The notes beneath the pieces were generated by a model. The model ran no database searches, was not told the DNA's origin, and saw nothing but the letters and a program-made list of their open reading frames with translations. This document shows, in pieces, positions 8,226-17,262 of a stretch of 64,000 nucleotides of DNA (its first letter is position 1; each line of letters starts with the position of its first letter). The DNA comes from Verrucosispora sioxanthis. GTDB lineage: Bacteria > Actinomycetota > Actinomycetes > Mycobacteriales > Micromonosporaceae. The DNA lies in the NCBI RefSeq assembly GCF_010560025.1, contig NZ_SAIY01000003.1:248001-312000 (forward strand). Reading direction: 5' to 3'. Position numbers and translations under genes: made by a program.

Positions 8226-9307
8226 CGGTGGCACTCCAGCTCGACGAGCTGACAGACGGTCTCCGCGACCCGCCGCCGTACCGCCGGGGTGTCCCGCTCG
8301 GCGAGCCCGACCAGCACCGGTCCGGGAGCCGTACGCTCGACCACCACGTCGAGGGCGTCCTCGCCCTGCGGGACGGCGCTCACCCGGCATTCGGTGCCGT
8401 CGACCAGATGGACGCCCCGGACGACCAGCCGGTCCGGGTGCGGCGGCCGGGTGAACGGCGACGCCTCGAACAGCGCGTATCCCGCCCCACGTTGCGCCAC
8501 CCGGAACGCCTTCAGCACGGTCTGGCCCTGGTGGCGGCGCAGCCACTTCTGGCTCGGCTGACGCACCGCGGCCGGTGGGGCCGTGCCGGCCGAGATCCGC
8601 AGCCGGCACCGTACGGTGGGGTCGGCGGCGTTGACCACGACGAACCTCGACCGGGGGTGTCCCTGTCCACGACCTCGCGCCCCGACCAGGCCGCCGGCAC
8701 TGACGAGCCCGGCCCACTGCGCGGCGGCACCGGCGAGTCGAGCGGCGCCCTCGCGCTGGTCGGCCGCGTCGATCGCGACGATCTCGACCTGGTTGATCCG
8801 GACGCCGATCGCCGCCAACGGGCTGAGCTCGGTCGCCGCCCAGGGCGGCACGGCACCGTCCACCACCTCGACGATCAGCAGGCCGTCGTCGCCCACCTCG
8901 CCGGCCCGCAGATCGAACTCCACCCAGGCGTGGGCCTCCACCATCCGCAACCGTCCCCGTTGGCGGCTGATCAGGGCGGCGGCCCGGTCCGCGCCCTGGG
9001 CTCTGACCATGACCAGCCGTGGCAGCTCGCGCATGCCCCGGGTCGGTGCCGCCGCCCGCGACCAGGCGGTCTGCGAGGCACCGTCGACGTGCAGGTCGAC
9101 CCGGACGCGGACCGGGCGGCCGTCGGTGCGAATCTTGAGCACGACCGCGCCGGACCCACTCTGGACCCGGCCCACGATCGCGACGCCCCGGGCGACCTGG
9201 TCGGCGAGCAACACGTCGGGATCTCCACCCGAGGTGAAGGTCGCGGGTAGTTCCCGGGCCGGGATCGGCTCGTCGAACTCGGTGGCGAACCAGGTACCGA
9301 TCGCCAC
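8222..9307 (-). CDS. Conserved hypothetical beta-sandwich protein of glycan module
   Basis: 361 aa with no family I can name. It starts VAIGTWFATEFDEPIPARELPATF and is rich in alternating beta strands (VVLKIRTDGRPVRVRVDLHVDG, RSRFVVVNAADPTVRCRLRISAG). The pattern suggests two or more beta-sandwich, carbohydrate-binding-like domains joined by a helical segment near residues 195-225. There is no signal peptide or membrane helix. The GTG start at 9307 overlaps the TAG of the glycosyltransferase-like gene by one base, and its stop overlaps the beta-helix start. Such tight coupling indicates that the three proteins are made in fixed ratio and probably act together. A scaffold or acceptor-recognition role is inference only. 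Confidence 0.8.
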   Translation of the reverse strand: MAIGTWFATEFDEPIPARELPATFTSGGDPDVLLADQVARGVAIVGRVQSGSGAVVLKIRTDGRPVRVRVDLHVDGASQTAWSRAAAPTRGMRELPRLVMVRAQGADRAAALISRQRGRLRMVEAHAWVEFDLRAGEVGDDGLLIVEVVDGAVPPWAATELSPLAAIGVRINQVEIVAIDAADQREGAARLAGAAAQWAGLVSAGGLVGARGRGQGHPRSRFVVVNAADPTVRCRLRISAGTAPPAAVRQPSQKWLRRHQGQTVLKAFRVAQRGAGYALFEASPFTRPPHPDRLVVRGVHLVDGTECRVSAVPQGEDALDVVVERTAPGPVLVGLAERDTPAVRRRVAETVCQLVELECHR

Positions 9308-11052
9308 TACCGGACACCTCCCGGCACCTGGAGATCGGTCCGGGTCAGCACCGGCTCGCGCCGGGTCCACATGCGCTCGACGGCCTCGAAGACCGGGTCC
9401 GCGTCGCTCTCGATGTGCCGGAAGGAGGTCCGCACCGCGCGCAGCAGGTAGTCGGCCGGCCATACCTCCCAGTGCGGCACCTGAGGGGTGAACAGGTCGG
9501 TGGCGCTGCGGTAGAACCACAGCCACAGGCGGGCCCGCTCGACCTGCTCGGCGGAGATGATCTCCTCGCCGTTGAGCATGGCGCTGATCGCGGCGTCGAG
9601 TGCCTTCCAGTACGTCTCCGGGTCGTTCACCACCGTGGACAGACTGCACTCACTCCACTCGGACCAGCCGGCCTGGATCACCGGGATGCCGTACGCCGGC
9701 AGCTCGTTGCTGACGCTGCCGCGTACGGTCACGCCCAGGTCGACGAGGCTCCACAGACCGTTCTTGCTCAGGTCCTTACTGGGCTGGAACACCATGTGCC
9801 GGTGTCGGGCGTACCGTCGGGCGACCGAGTCGAAGAAGTCGGTGCTGTCGTAGCGGAACTGGCTCGGATGGTCCTGGAACAGCCACTGCACCTCGGTGGC
9901 GGTGCTGGCGAACTGGGCGGTCTCGGCGAACCAGTCGGCAAGCGTCGGGAACGACTGGTGGTTCGTGCCGGGCGCGTCGGACACGGCGTGGTTGAACACC
10001 GCCACCACCGGACGGGCCGGGTCGAACCCCAGCCGGGCGGCGAAGTGCGTGCGCAGCCGGGCCCGCTCACTGCTGTTGGTGATGTCGACGGAGGCGCTGG
10101 CACCGCCCCGCCACCAGCTGGGCCGACCCAGGTTGACCTTCGACCGCCAGGCGACGAGTTCGGCGTTGCGCCGCACCTCGTTGCGTCGCGACCACACCCG
10201 CTGTTCGAAGAAGGCGCCGATCTGGTGGGTGAGTTCACCACGGAAGGTGTGTTCACCGGTGTCGTTCTCCGGGAACAGCGCGTACGCCTTGAGGCACCCG
10301 GTCTGCTGGGTGTGCACGACCGGCACCCCGGCCCGGCGGGCGGAGTCCACCGCGAGCCCCCAGTGGTCGTAGTCGACATGACTGGTGACCAACGCGACCA
10401 CCGAGCCGCTGCCGAGCAGGGCGTCGTAGGCCGAGGAGATGGCCCGCGCCAGCGCCTGCCGTCGGAGGTAGCGCGGGTCGGCGCCGGGGTTCTCCGGCGG
10501 CCGGGGCCGCTTGGTCACCCGGCAGTAGGTGGCGCTGACGAACTCGGCGAGGGTCTCCTCACTGACCGGCGTGCCGGGGGGCAGCGTCCGTCCGAACAGC
10601 TCCACCGGCACGGCGCCCGCAGTGGCGGAGCTGGCCGGCCCCTCCACGAGGCGGTAAAGGTCGATGACCTGGCTGGCACCGTAGGCGGCGGCGATCCGCT
10701 CGACCAGCTTCACGTCGAACTCGGTCCACAGCGCCTCGTGCCACATCTGCTCCACCCCGGTCACGACGACCAGTTGGGCGGGGACGATGCGGCGGATCGC
10801 GTTGGCGACGGACAGATTGCGCATCGCCACCCTGATGTCCTGGTGGAACACCTCGACGACGAGGTAGTTCTGGGACGTCGTGGAGCCGAGGTTCTTGCGC
10901 CAGTAAACGTCAGCGGATTCGAGGAAGGCCTCGAACTCCTTCTTGTCAGCCCCGAGCCACACCCGAAGAACCGCCTTCCCCCGCATACCCGTCTGAGCGT
11001 GTGTCCGAATTCGTTGGCGCACCGTGACGCGCCCACCGGGCAGGCCCGGCAC
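9307..11052 (-). CDS. Capsule/polysaccharide biosynthesis-type glycosyltransferase (GT-B-like)
   Basis: About 581 aa, soluble. The C-terminal half has the pattern seen in KpsC/CDP-glycerol-transferase-like GT-B enzymes: VVAVFNHAVSDAPG at the start of the donor lobe, then EVQWLFQDHPSQ, and GSVSNELPAYGIPVIQAGWSEWS, where a conserved E-x-P-x-x-G-x-P-V binds the nucleotide sugar. The N-terminal half has the acceptor-lobe features SHVDYDHWGLAVD and VPVVHTQQTGC. It heads a three-gene overlapping set with a beta-sandwich and a beta-helix protein, consistent with making or tailoring a cell-surface glycan. The start is uncertain: GTG 11052, GTG 11022 and ATG 10986 are all possible and none has a strong ribosome site. 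The exact donor cannot be inferred. Confidence 0.78.
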   Translation of the reverse strand: MPGLPGGRVTVRQRIRTHAQTGMRGKAVLRVWLGADKKEFEAFLESADVYWRKNLGSTTSQNYLVVEVFHQDIRVAMRNLSVANAIRRIVPAQLVVVTGVEQMWHEALWTEFDVKLVERIAAAYGASQVIDLYRLVEGPASSATAGAVPVELFGRTLPPGTPVSEETLAEFVSATYCRVTKRPRPPENPGADPRYLRRQALARAISSAYDALLGSGSVVALVTSHVDYDHWGLAVDSARRAGVPVVHTQQTGCLKAYALFPENDTGEHTFRGELTHQIGAFFEQRVWSRRNEVRRNAELVAWRSKVNLGRPSWWRGGASASVDITNSSERARLRTHFAARLGFDPARPVVAVFNHAVSDAPGTNHQSFPTLADWFAETAQFASTATEVQWLFQDHPSQFRYDSTDFFDSVARRYARHRHMVFQPSKDLSKNGLWSLVDLGVTVRGSVSNELPAYGIPVIQAGWSEWSECSLSTVVNDPETYWKALDAAISAMLNGEEIISAEQVERARLWLWFYRSATDLFTPQVPHWEVWPADYLLRAVRTSFRHIESDADPVFEAVERMWTRREPVLTRTDLQVPGGVR

Positions 11053-11149
11053 GACTCACGGAGACCGCAAGGTACCGGTGCTGAGCGGAGTTCAGGTTGA
11101 CATCGCATGGACAACAGGTGGCCGGGACGACATCCGGAATGAACCTTCT

Positions 11150-11419
11150 TCAGGTCGACGGGCGGGTGCGCCGCGTGCCACGGTCCGGCGACCGGGTGCC
11201 GCCACCCGGGTTCGCGCCCGGTCGCAGTAGTTGGCGCAGGAGGCCGCCGCCTCCGGCCAGCCCGACGGCGACGGGGATGGCCAGGCTGGTCAGCACCAGG
11301 GCCGCGACCGACCAGGCGGGCAGTCCCACGGCCGCCGCGACGAGACTCAGACCGCTGAAGACGGCAAACTTGCACCGGACCCGCGACAGCGCGACGGAGT
11401 CCGTCGTCGAGTACGACAT
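11150..11419 (-). CDS. Small membrane protein of the Mn-catalase operon
   Basis: 89 aa, unrecognised family. ATG at 11419 is preceded by AAGGAG at ideal spacing. An upstream in-frame GTG at 11443 overlaps the preceding gene but lacks this site. Two hydrophobic segments (FAVFSGLSLVAAAVGLPAW and SVAALVLTSLAIPVAVGLAGG) suggest a two-helix hairpin with a basic, Pro/Thr/Arg-rich cytoplasmic tail. It follows the 10-TM transporter by 20 nt and the Mn catalase further upstream, so it is the last gene of that operon. A regulatory or stabilising subunit for the transporter is possible. Confidence 0.65.
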   Translation of the reverse strand: MSYSTTDSVALSRVRCKFAVFSGLSLVAAAVGLPAWSVAALVLTSLAIPVAVGLAGGGGLLRQLLRPGANPGGGTRSPDRGTRRTRPST

Positions 11420-11439
11420 GGCAGGCTCCTTCGGCCGGT

Positions 11440-12546
11440 TCACCAGAACACGAGCAGCGCCCCACCGACGACGACCGCGGGGACGGTGGTGATGGCGGTC
11501 GCCATGACCGCGCAGTGGCGGCGCAGCGCGGCGAGCGGGATCAGGGCATCCCCGTCCTGGCTGATCGCGTTGGCGACCAGAGTGGGTAGCGGCAGACCGC
11601 CACTGACGTAGAGGCCCGTGAAGACGATCTGCAGGGCGCAGCCGGGTACCAGGCCGACCAGGGCACCGACCAGCACACCGACGAGGCCGGTCACGACGAG
11701 CTGCGAACCGTCGAAGCCGGTCGTTGTGCTCAGCACCTGCCAGCCGAGGTAGGCCACCGCCACCCAGACCGTGACGAACGAGGCCTCGTGCGCGCTGTGC
11801 CGCAGCGTCGCAGCCCGGGTACTGGCGTGCGCGGTCTCCAGGGTGTCGTCGGCCAGCCGTCCCCGCCCGGCGGCGAAGATGAGCGCCGCGACCAGCGTGC
11901 CGAGCACCCCGAGCGCCAGGTACGGGTCGATCCCACCGATCACGGTCAACGCCGCCGGGTCGACGATCTGGAACACCACCGGTACGGACACCGCGAAGGC
12001 TGGCGTCGTCAGCCCCCAGAACGCGGTCGACGCGGGCACCCGGGGCAGCAGTGCCCCGAACAGGCGACGGGACACGGTGAGATCGGGCCCGACGTCGGCG
12101 GCGAGGTTCACCGGTGCCGCGACGGGCACCGGCCGCCGCCGGGTGGCGGACCGGGCGGGATCGATGCCGAGGGCGTCCACGGCGTACCCGGTGGCCAGGC
12201 CGGCCACGAACAGCAGCGCGTGCAGTTGCAGCGCGAAGAGCGGGTTCCAGGCCAGCACCACCCAGGACGAGTCACCCATGGTCGCGACCAGCGCACCCAC
12301 CACGGTGCCGAAGGAGACCTTGCCGCGGGCGTACAGCGGCATGAGGATGATCGCGCCACCGCAGCCCGGTGTCACCCCCAGCAGCGCGCCGACCAGCGGG
12401 CCCACCCGGCGGCGACGGGTCAGCCCGTCGGTGACCCGGTCCCCGTACCGCCAGCGCAGCCAGCCGAACAGCGCCACCATCACGGCGACGTACACACCCA
12501 CCTGCATGAACGCGTCCGCGAGAGGGCGCAGCACGAGTTCGGTCAC
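11440..12546 (-). CDS. Putative 10-TM manganese/heavy-metal exporter (PF11449, ArsP_2-like)
   Basis: 368 aa integral membrane protein built as two similar halves. The first half has GALLGVTPGCGGAIILMPLY followed by SFGTVVGALVATMGDSSWVV. The second has GALVGLVPGCALQIVFTGLY followed by LPTLVANAISQDGDALIPL. The repeated P-G-C and the A-T/S-x-G-D-x motifs are the hallmark of the putative 10-TM heavy-metal exporter family, often annotated as manganese transporter or arsenic efflux protein. GTG at 12546 has AGGAGGTGAG upstream. It sits 69 nt downstream of a manganese catalase, which makes Mn the most likely substrate. Direction of transport is not shown by the sequence. Confidence 0.85.
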   Translation of the reverse strand: MTELVLRPLADAFMQVGVYVAVMVALFGWLRWRYGDRVTDGLTRRRRVGPLVGALLGVTPGCGGAIILMPLYARGKVSFGTVVGALVATMGDSSWVVLAWNPLFALQLHALLFVAGLATGYAVDALGIDPARSATRRRPVPVAAPVNLAADVGPDLTVSRRLFGALLPRVPASTAFWGLTTPAFAVSVPVVFQIVDPAALTVIGGIDPYLALGVLGTLVAALIFAAGRGRLADDTLETAHASTRAATLRHSAHEASFVTVWVAVAYLGWQVLSTTTGFDGSQLVVTGLVGVLVGALVGLVPGCALQIVFTGLYVSGGLPLPTLVANAISQDGDALIPLAALRRHCAVMATAITTVPAVVVGGALLVFW

Positions 12547-12615
12547 GGCTCACCTCCTCGGGCGGGCGTCACCCGCCGGGCCACCCGGTCAGGTGGGCGG
12601 CCCGGCAGGAAGACG

Positions 12616-13485
12616 TCAACTGATCTTGCTCTTGACGGTATTGACCACGCCCTGTGCCATGCCCGGGTTGGTGCCGTACAGGCGCGGGTCACCCGGCGGC
12701 AGGACAGGTTCGGGCGCGTGGGCGCGAGGGCTGTGTTCGTAGCGGAACTCGCCCTTGCCATCCGGCGTTGGTCCGGAGGCCCAGCGCCCCTGTGCGGCGT
12801 CCTCGCCGGGAGAGAAGTCGAGGTACGTGTAGCTGAACTGCTCGGTGAAGTCCGGTGAGTCGGGGAAGGCGTCCGGCACCGGCATCTCCTCCAGGCCGTC
12901 CTCCCTGAGCTGCTCGATGGCGGCCATCCACATGTTCTGGTGCATGGTGTCGCGGGCCAGCAGGAAGCGGAGCATCTGTTTCACGCCGGGGTCGTCGGTC
13001 ATGTTGAACAGACGCGACACCTGAAGGCGGCCCTGGGCCTCGGCGGTGACGTTGAGCTGGAAGTCGGCCATCAGGTTGCCGCTGGCGGTGACGAAGCTGC
13101 CGCTCCACGGGACTCCCACACTGTCGACCGGCATCGCCCCGCCGCCGCCGTGGATGAAGTGTGCGGGATTGGAACCGCCGTAGATCGCCCCGACCATCGG
13201 GTTGTCCTCGGCAGCCTCCTGCAACGACAACGGCGCGTTGTCGAGCAGCCGGGTGATCATGGTGGCGATCATCTCGACGTGGCCCATCTCCTCGGTGCCC
13301 ACATCGAGCAGCAGATCCTTGTACTTGCCCGGCAGCCGGCAGTTCCAGCCCTGGTAGAGGTACTGGTTGGCGACGGTCATCTCGCCCCACTTGCCGCCCA
13401 GGATCTCCTGGAGCCGACGGGCGAACGCCGCGTCGGGACCGTCCGGTTTCGCCTCGAACTGCAGGTCCTTGATATGGGTGAACAC
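12616..13485 (-). CDS. Manganese (non-heme) catalase
   Basis: 289 aa dimanganese catalase that disproportionates hydrogen peroxide in the cytosol. All five metal ligands of the characterised enzymes are found at the expected places: Glu35 (WGEMT), Glu66 and His69 (EEMGHVEM), Glu149 (TAEAQGR) and His182 (TMHQNMW). The C-terminal tail with PEPVLPPGDPRLYGTNPG is the usual wrapping arm of the hexamer. Length is normal. It is first in an operon with the 10-TM transporter and a small membrane protein, linking peroxide removal to Mn handling. A 14-bp palindrome lies 52 bp upstream of the start. Confidence 0.96.
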   Translation of the reverse strand: MFTHIKDLQFEAKPDGPDAAFARRLQEILGGKWGEMTVANQYLYQGWNCRLPGKYKDLLLDVGTEEMGHVEMIATMITRLLDNAPLSLQEAAEDNPMVGAIYGGSNPAHFIHGGGGAMPVDSVGVPWSGSFVTASGNLMADFQLNVTAEAQGRLQVSRLFNMTDDPGVKQMLRFLLARDTMHQNMWMAAIEQLREDGLEEMPVPDAFPDSPDFTEQFSYTYLDFSPGEDAAQGRWASGPTPDGKGEFRYEHSPRAHAPEPVLPPGDPRLYGTNPGMAQGVVNTVKSKIS

Positions 13486-13536
13486 GCGCCCTCCTCGATG
13501 AGCTGAGCTGTCACCGAGGTCACTTCCCCGATCGCG

Positions 13537-13550
13537 GGCCCGTACGGGCC
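13537..13550. promoter_or_regulatory. Perfect 14-bp palindrome upstream of Mn catalase
   Basis: GGCCCGTACGGGCC reads the same on both strands. It lies between the 3' end of the histidine kinase gene (13570) and the start of the catalase gene (13485), both on the minus strand. It could be a binding site for a dimeric regulator of the catalase operon or the stem of a short terminator for the kinase gene. The four-base centre GTAC leaves little loop, which favours protein binding. Confidence 0.4.
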
Positions 13551-13569
13551 AACCGGCGGCCCGGACGGG

Positions 13570-14295
13570 TCAACCTGCCTGGCGGGCCGGCAGCAGCACC
13601 TCCACCGCCACCCCGGTCGGGCGCAGCCGGTGCAGGCGTACCTGGCCGCCGTCGACGGCGACGAGTTGCCGGACGATCCACAGGCCCAGGCCGGACATGC
13701 CGACGGCCGGGGCGGGCCGGCGCAGCGCCTCGATCAGGGGGTCCGCCACGCGCCCCTCATCCAGCACGCTGATGCTCAGGTCGGCACCACGGCACACCGC
13801 GTGGATGCCCACCCGCCCCGCAGCCGGTCCGTGGCGCAGCGCGTTCTCGACCAGGTTGCCCACCATCTGCCGGGTACGGCCGGCCGACACCGCACATCGT
13901 GCGGCTTCCCGGGTGACCCGGACGCGCCGCCGCTCCGCCGGTACGAGAATCGCGACGGCGGGCAGTATCGTCGCCAGCGGCACCGCATGGTCGTTCCGCC
14001 CGGCCATCAGGGTCAGGGCGCTCACGCTCGTCGCCGCCTCGGTGAGCAGATTCTGCAGGTACGCGGCGTGGTCGCGGGCCAGTGCGGAGATGGCCCGACG
14101 CTGCTCGCCGGTCAGCGGGCTCGTCTCGTCGGCGAGGGCCCGGGTCAACGAGGTCAACGAGGTGACCGGCGTACGAAGTTCGTGACACAGCACCCGCAGC
14201 AGCAGGTCACCGGAGCCGGCGGCCCGGGCACCACCCGCGGGAACGTCGGTACGGCGAAGCGCCTCCCGCAGTCGTCCGAGGTACCGTCCGCGCAT
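13570..14295 (-). CDS. Short soluble sensor histidine kinase (HisKA type)
   Basis: 241 aa. The H-box LLRVLCHELRTPVTSL places the phosphorylated His38 almost at the N-terminus. N-box MVGNLVENALRHG and G-box GLGLWIVRQLVAVDGG complete a HATPase_c domain; the F-box region is reduced. There is no transmembrane helix or recognisable input domain, so the signal must be cytoplasmic or come from a partner. ATG 14295 is preceded by a G-rich site; ATG 14331 is an alternative that adds 12 residues. It is transcribed divergently from a response regulator 66 nt away, the likely partner, although HisKA kinases usually pair with OmpR-type rather than LuxR-type regulators. Confidence 0.85.
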   Translation of the reverse strand: MRGRYLGRLREALRRTDVPAGGARAAGSGDLLLRVLCHELRTPVTSLTSLTRALADETSPLTGEQRRAISALARDHAAYLQNLLTEAATSVSALTLMAGRNDHAVPLATILPAVAILVPAERRRVRVTREAARCAVSAGRTRQMVGNLVENALRHGPAAGRVGIHAVCRGADLSISVLDEGRVADPLIEALRRPAPAVGMSGLGLWIVRQLVAVDGGQVRLHRLRPTGVAVEVLLPARQAG

Positions 14296-14361
14296 CCGTT
14301 CCCCACTCCCCCGAGGTGGCACCGACCGCATGATCGGTACCCGCTCGGGAAGGGAACAGGC

Positions 14362-15003
14362 ATGTCCGAGTCCCCGGCCATCCGGGTGGCCGTCGTCGAC
14401 GACCACCCGCTGTTCGCCCGTGGACTCGAACTGCTGCTGCCGTCGGCCACCGCTGGTCGGGTACGGGTGGTGGGCGCCACCGGTGACGCCGCCGCGGCGG
14501 CCTCGCTGATGTGCCGGTGCCTACCGGACGTGGCCCTCGTCGACCTGCACATGCCGGCCCCGGGCGGCATCCGCGCCGTGGCGGCCATCCGCCGCACGAC
14601 CCCGCGGGTGCGAGTGGTGGCTATGTCCGGCGACAGCGATCCGACGCCGGCGCTGGAGGCCCTGCGTGCCGGCGCCGAGGCGTTCCTGCCGAAGAGTGCC
14701 GAACCCGAGGCGCTGCTGCCGCCACTGCTGGCGGTTCTCGACGGGTGGGCGGTGTTGCCGGCGCAACTGCTGCGCGAGCTGCTGCACTCCGGCCCGGGCT
14801 TCCGGGTCGATCTCGACCCCGACGAACGCGCCCTGCTCCGGTCGATCGCCGCCGGCCGCAGCACCCTGACCATCGCGGATCAGCTGCACGTGTCGGAACG
14901 CACGGTGAAACGGATGACCGCCGCGCTGCTGCGCAAGTTGCGGGTCGGCACCCGCGCCGAGGCCGCGGCGCTCGCCGGGCACGCGGGCCTGCTGGGCGAC
15001 TGA
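14362..15003 (+). CDS. LuxR-family response regulator
   Basis: 213 aa. The receiver has VVDDHPLF, phospho-acceptor Asp61 (LVDLHMPAPGG) and a lysine in LPKSAEPEAL. The C-terminal helix-turn-helix is shortened and diverged: LDPDERALLRSIAAGRSTLTIADQLHVSERTVKRMTAALLRKL, where lysine-arginine replace the usual KTH. ATG 14362 follows GGGAAGGGAACAGG. It is divergent from the soluble histidine kinase, suggesting one control region for both. Target genes are unknown; the Mn-catalase operon immediately beyond the kinase is a candidate. Confidence 0.9.
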   Translation: MSESPAIRVAVVDDHPLFARGLELLLPSATAGRVRVVGATGDAAAAASLMCRCLPDVALVDLHMPAPGGIRAVAAIRRTTPRVRVVAMSGDSDPTPALEALRAGAEAFLPKSAEPEALLPPLLAVLDGWAVLPAQLLRELLHSGPGFRVDLDPDERALLRSIAAGRSTLTIADQLHVSERTVKRMTAALLRKLRVGTRAEAAALAGHAGLLGD

Positions 15004-15125
15004 CCGGCCGTCGAGCCGGAACCGGCAGGAATCCCCGGCGGCGCGCCACCCGACGGCTCCACCACCCGCCGCTGGTCGTGGCTCGACCCACGCCGGCCGA
15101 GACGCCCTGCCGAGCGGCGGGCCGA

Positions 15126-15572
15126 TCAGTTCTGGAGCGTGTGCTTGTCGATCCGCTGTCGCAGGGTGTCGGCGAAGCCCTCGGCGGTGGCCAGTTGTTC
15201 GCGGAGGGCGTCGACCCGGGTGGCGGCGAGGGTGTGGAACATGGCGAGCCGGTCGAGCAGCGCGGCACGTTCCGCACCGTCGGCGGCGGGCAGCGCGTCG
15301 AGGATGCCGAGCAGGTCACGCATCTCGTCGAGGGTGAACCCGAGGGGTTTCATCCGTTTGACCACCCCGAGGCGGTCCAGGTCGGGTTCGGTGTAGAGGC
15401 GGAAGCCGCCGTCGGTACGCGCCGACGGGACGATGAGCCCGACCTGTTCGTAGTGCCGGATGGTGCGGATGCTCAGGCCGACCCGCTCGGCGGCCTCGCC
15501 GATCTGCATGAGTCGGCCCGGTGCCGGGCCACTTGTGGTCTGCGGCCCGGCGTCGCGCCCGGTGCGGGGCAT
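15126..15572 (-). CDS. MerR-family transcriptional regulator
   Basis: 148 aa. The winged helix-turn-helix MQIGEAAERVGLSIRTIRHYEQVGLIVPSAR begins near residue 22. It is followed by the wing GGFRLYTEPDLDRL and MKPLGFTLDEMRDLLGIL, then a coiled-coil dimer helix (AERAALLDRLAMFHTLAATRVDALREQL). No Cys-rich metal loop is present, so it is not a classical metal sensor. The ATG overlaps the stop codon of the SulP gene by one base, so the transporter and regulator are co-translated. The strong dyad at 17263-17292 in front of that unit resembles MerR operators and is the best candidate target. Confidence 0.92.
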   Translation of the reverse strand: MPRTGRDAGPQTTSGPAPGRLMQIGEAAERVGLSIRTIRHYEQVGLIVPSARTDGGFRLYTEPDLDRLGVVKRMKPLGFTLDEMRDLLGILDALPAADGAERAALLDRLAMFHTLAATRVDALREQLATAEGFADTLRQRIDKHTLQN

Positions 15573-17071
15573 CAGTGGCCCGCACCGAGGGTGCCGGCGA
15601 GGCTGCCGTGGATGGCGGCGCTCGGCTTGTTCAGTTCGACGATCTCGACGGTCTTGCCCCGTGCTGCGTACTTCGTGGTGATGGCGTCGAGGGCGGCGAC
15701 GGAGGAGGCGTCCCAGACGTGTGCCCGGCTCATGTCGATGATGACCTTGTCCGGGTCGCCGGCGTAGTCGAACTGGTAGACCAGGTCGTTGCTGGAGGCG
15801 AAGAAGAGTTCGCCGTGCACGGAGTAGATCCGAGAGCCGCCATCAGGGTCGAGCACGCTGGTGACCTCGACGAGGTGGGCGACCCGGCGGGCGAAGATGA
15901 CCATGGCGGTGAGCACGCCCGCGACGACGCCGATGGCCAGGTTGTGAGTGGCCAGGGTGGTGGCGACGGTGGTGACCATGACCAGGGTCTCGCCCAGCGG
16001 CATGCGTTTGAGGGTGGCGGGGGCGACGGAGTGCCAGTCGAAGGTGGAGACCGCGACGATGATCATGACGGCGACGAGGGCGGCCATCGGGATGGTGGCG
16101 ACCACGTCGCCGAGCGCCACGACGAGGATGAGCAGGAAGACGCCGGAGAGGAACGTCGACAGTCGGGTGCGGGCGCCGGACGCCTTCACGTTGATCATCG
16201 TCTGGCCAATCATGGCGCAGCCGCCCATGCCACCGAAGAAGCCGGTGACGATGTTCGCCACCCCCTGGCCCCAGGACTCGCGGGTCTTGTTGGAGTGGGT
16301 GTCGGTGATGTCGTCGACCAGCTTGGCGGTCATCAGTGACTCCATCAGCCCGACCAGCGCGATCCCCACCGCGTAGGGGGCGATCAACGCCAGGGTGTCC
16401 ATCGTCCAGGGGATCTGCGGCAGGCCGAGAGTCGGCAGGCTGTTGGGCAGTTCGCCCTGGTCGCCGACGGTCGGCACGGTCACCGCGGCGGCCACGGTGA
16501 GTACCGTGAGCACGACGATCGCGACCAGCGGGGCCGGCACGGCCCGGGTGAGTCGGGGCAGCCCGACCATGATCACCAGGGCGAGGGCGACCAGTGGGTA
16601 GACCAGCCACGGCACCCCGAGCAGGTACGGCACCTGCGCGGCGAAGATCAGGATGGCCAGGGCGTTGACGAACCCGACCATCACACTGCGTGGGATGAAC
16701 CGCATCAGCCGCGCCACCCCGAGGGCGGCCAGCAGCACCTGGATCAGCCCACCCAGGATCACCGCCGCGACCAGGTAGTCCAGGCCGTGCTCCTTGGCCA
16801 AAGGTGCGACGACCAGGGCGATCGCGCCGGTCGCCGCGCTGATCATCGCCGGCCGGCCACCGCAGATCGAGATGACCACGGCCATCGTGAACGAGGCGAA
16901 CAACCCGACCCGCGGATCCACCCCGGCCAGGATCGAGAAGCTGATCGCCTCCGGGATCAGGGCCAGAGCCACCACCAGCCCGGCGAGGACCTCGGTCCGG
17001 AACACCTTGGGCGACAACCAGGACGGGCGGGACAGACGCGGCCGGGCGACCGCGGACAGCATCGAAGACAT
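15572..17071 (-). CDS. SulP-family anion permease with STAS domain
   Basis: About 499 aa from the ATG at 17071. The membrane part has the 14-helix SulP fold. Helix 3 motif [18 protein letters not shown] and [21 protein letters not shown] carry the anion site, and [31 protein letters not shown] is the conserved second repeat. The last ~110 residues are a STAS domain ([37 protein letters not shown]). The family moves sulfate, bicarbonate or other anions; the substrate cannot be told. The start is uncertain, since in-frame ATGs at 17137 and 17191 exist and the latter would be close to a promoter-like element. It is coupled to a downstream MerR regulator. Confidence 0.93.
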   Translation of the reverse strand: MSSMLSAVARPRLSRPSWLSPKVFRTEVLAGLVVALALIPEAISFSILAGVDPRVGLFASFTMAVVISICGGRPAMISAATGAIALVVAPLAKEHGLDYLVAAVILGGLIQVLLAALGVARLMRFIPRSVMVGFVNALAILIFAAQVPYLLGVPWLVYPLVALALVIMVGLPRLTRAVPAPLVAIVVLTVLTVAAAVTVPTVGDQGELPNSLPTLGLPQIPWTMDTLALIAPYAVGIALVGLMESLMTAKLVDDITDTHSNKTRESWGQGVANIVTGFFGGMGGCAMIGQTMINVKASGARTRLSTFLSGVFLLILVVALGDVVATIPMAALVAVMIIVAVSTFDWHSVAPATLKRMPLGETLVMVTTVATTLATHNLAIGVVAGVLTAMVIFARRVAHLVEVTSVLDPDGGSRIYSVHGELFFASSNDLVYQFDYAGDPDKVIIDMSRAHVWDASSVAALDAITTKYAARGKTVEIVELNKPSAAIHGSLAGTLGAGH

Positions 17072-17262
17072 ACAGCCGTTTCCACTCAGGGTGCACGCGC
17101 CAGGCGCACACGTGATGCCGCTCCCCACGGGGACCGACATGATCTGCACATACCAGTACCGGTCGGACGTTTCCGGACCATTTCCGAGCATCGTCGCCCG
17201 GAAGAAGAAGACCGCTCAGGAAGGACCGCGAGGGGCCGTAGCCGCGCCTCGACGACCAGCAC

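Noticed and set aside
8226..9317. N-terminal extension that would make the beta-helix protein 710 aa
   Set aside because: The extension is an Arg/Gly/Pro-rich reading of the neighbouring gene in the wrong frame; the GTG at 8225 with the GTGA overlap is the natural start.
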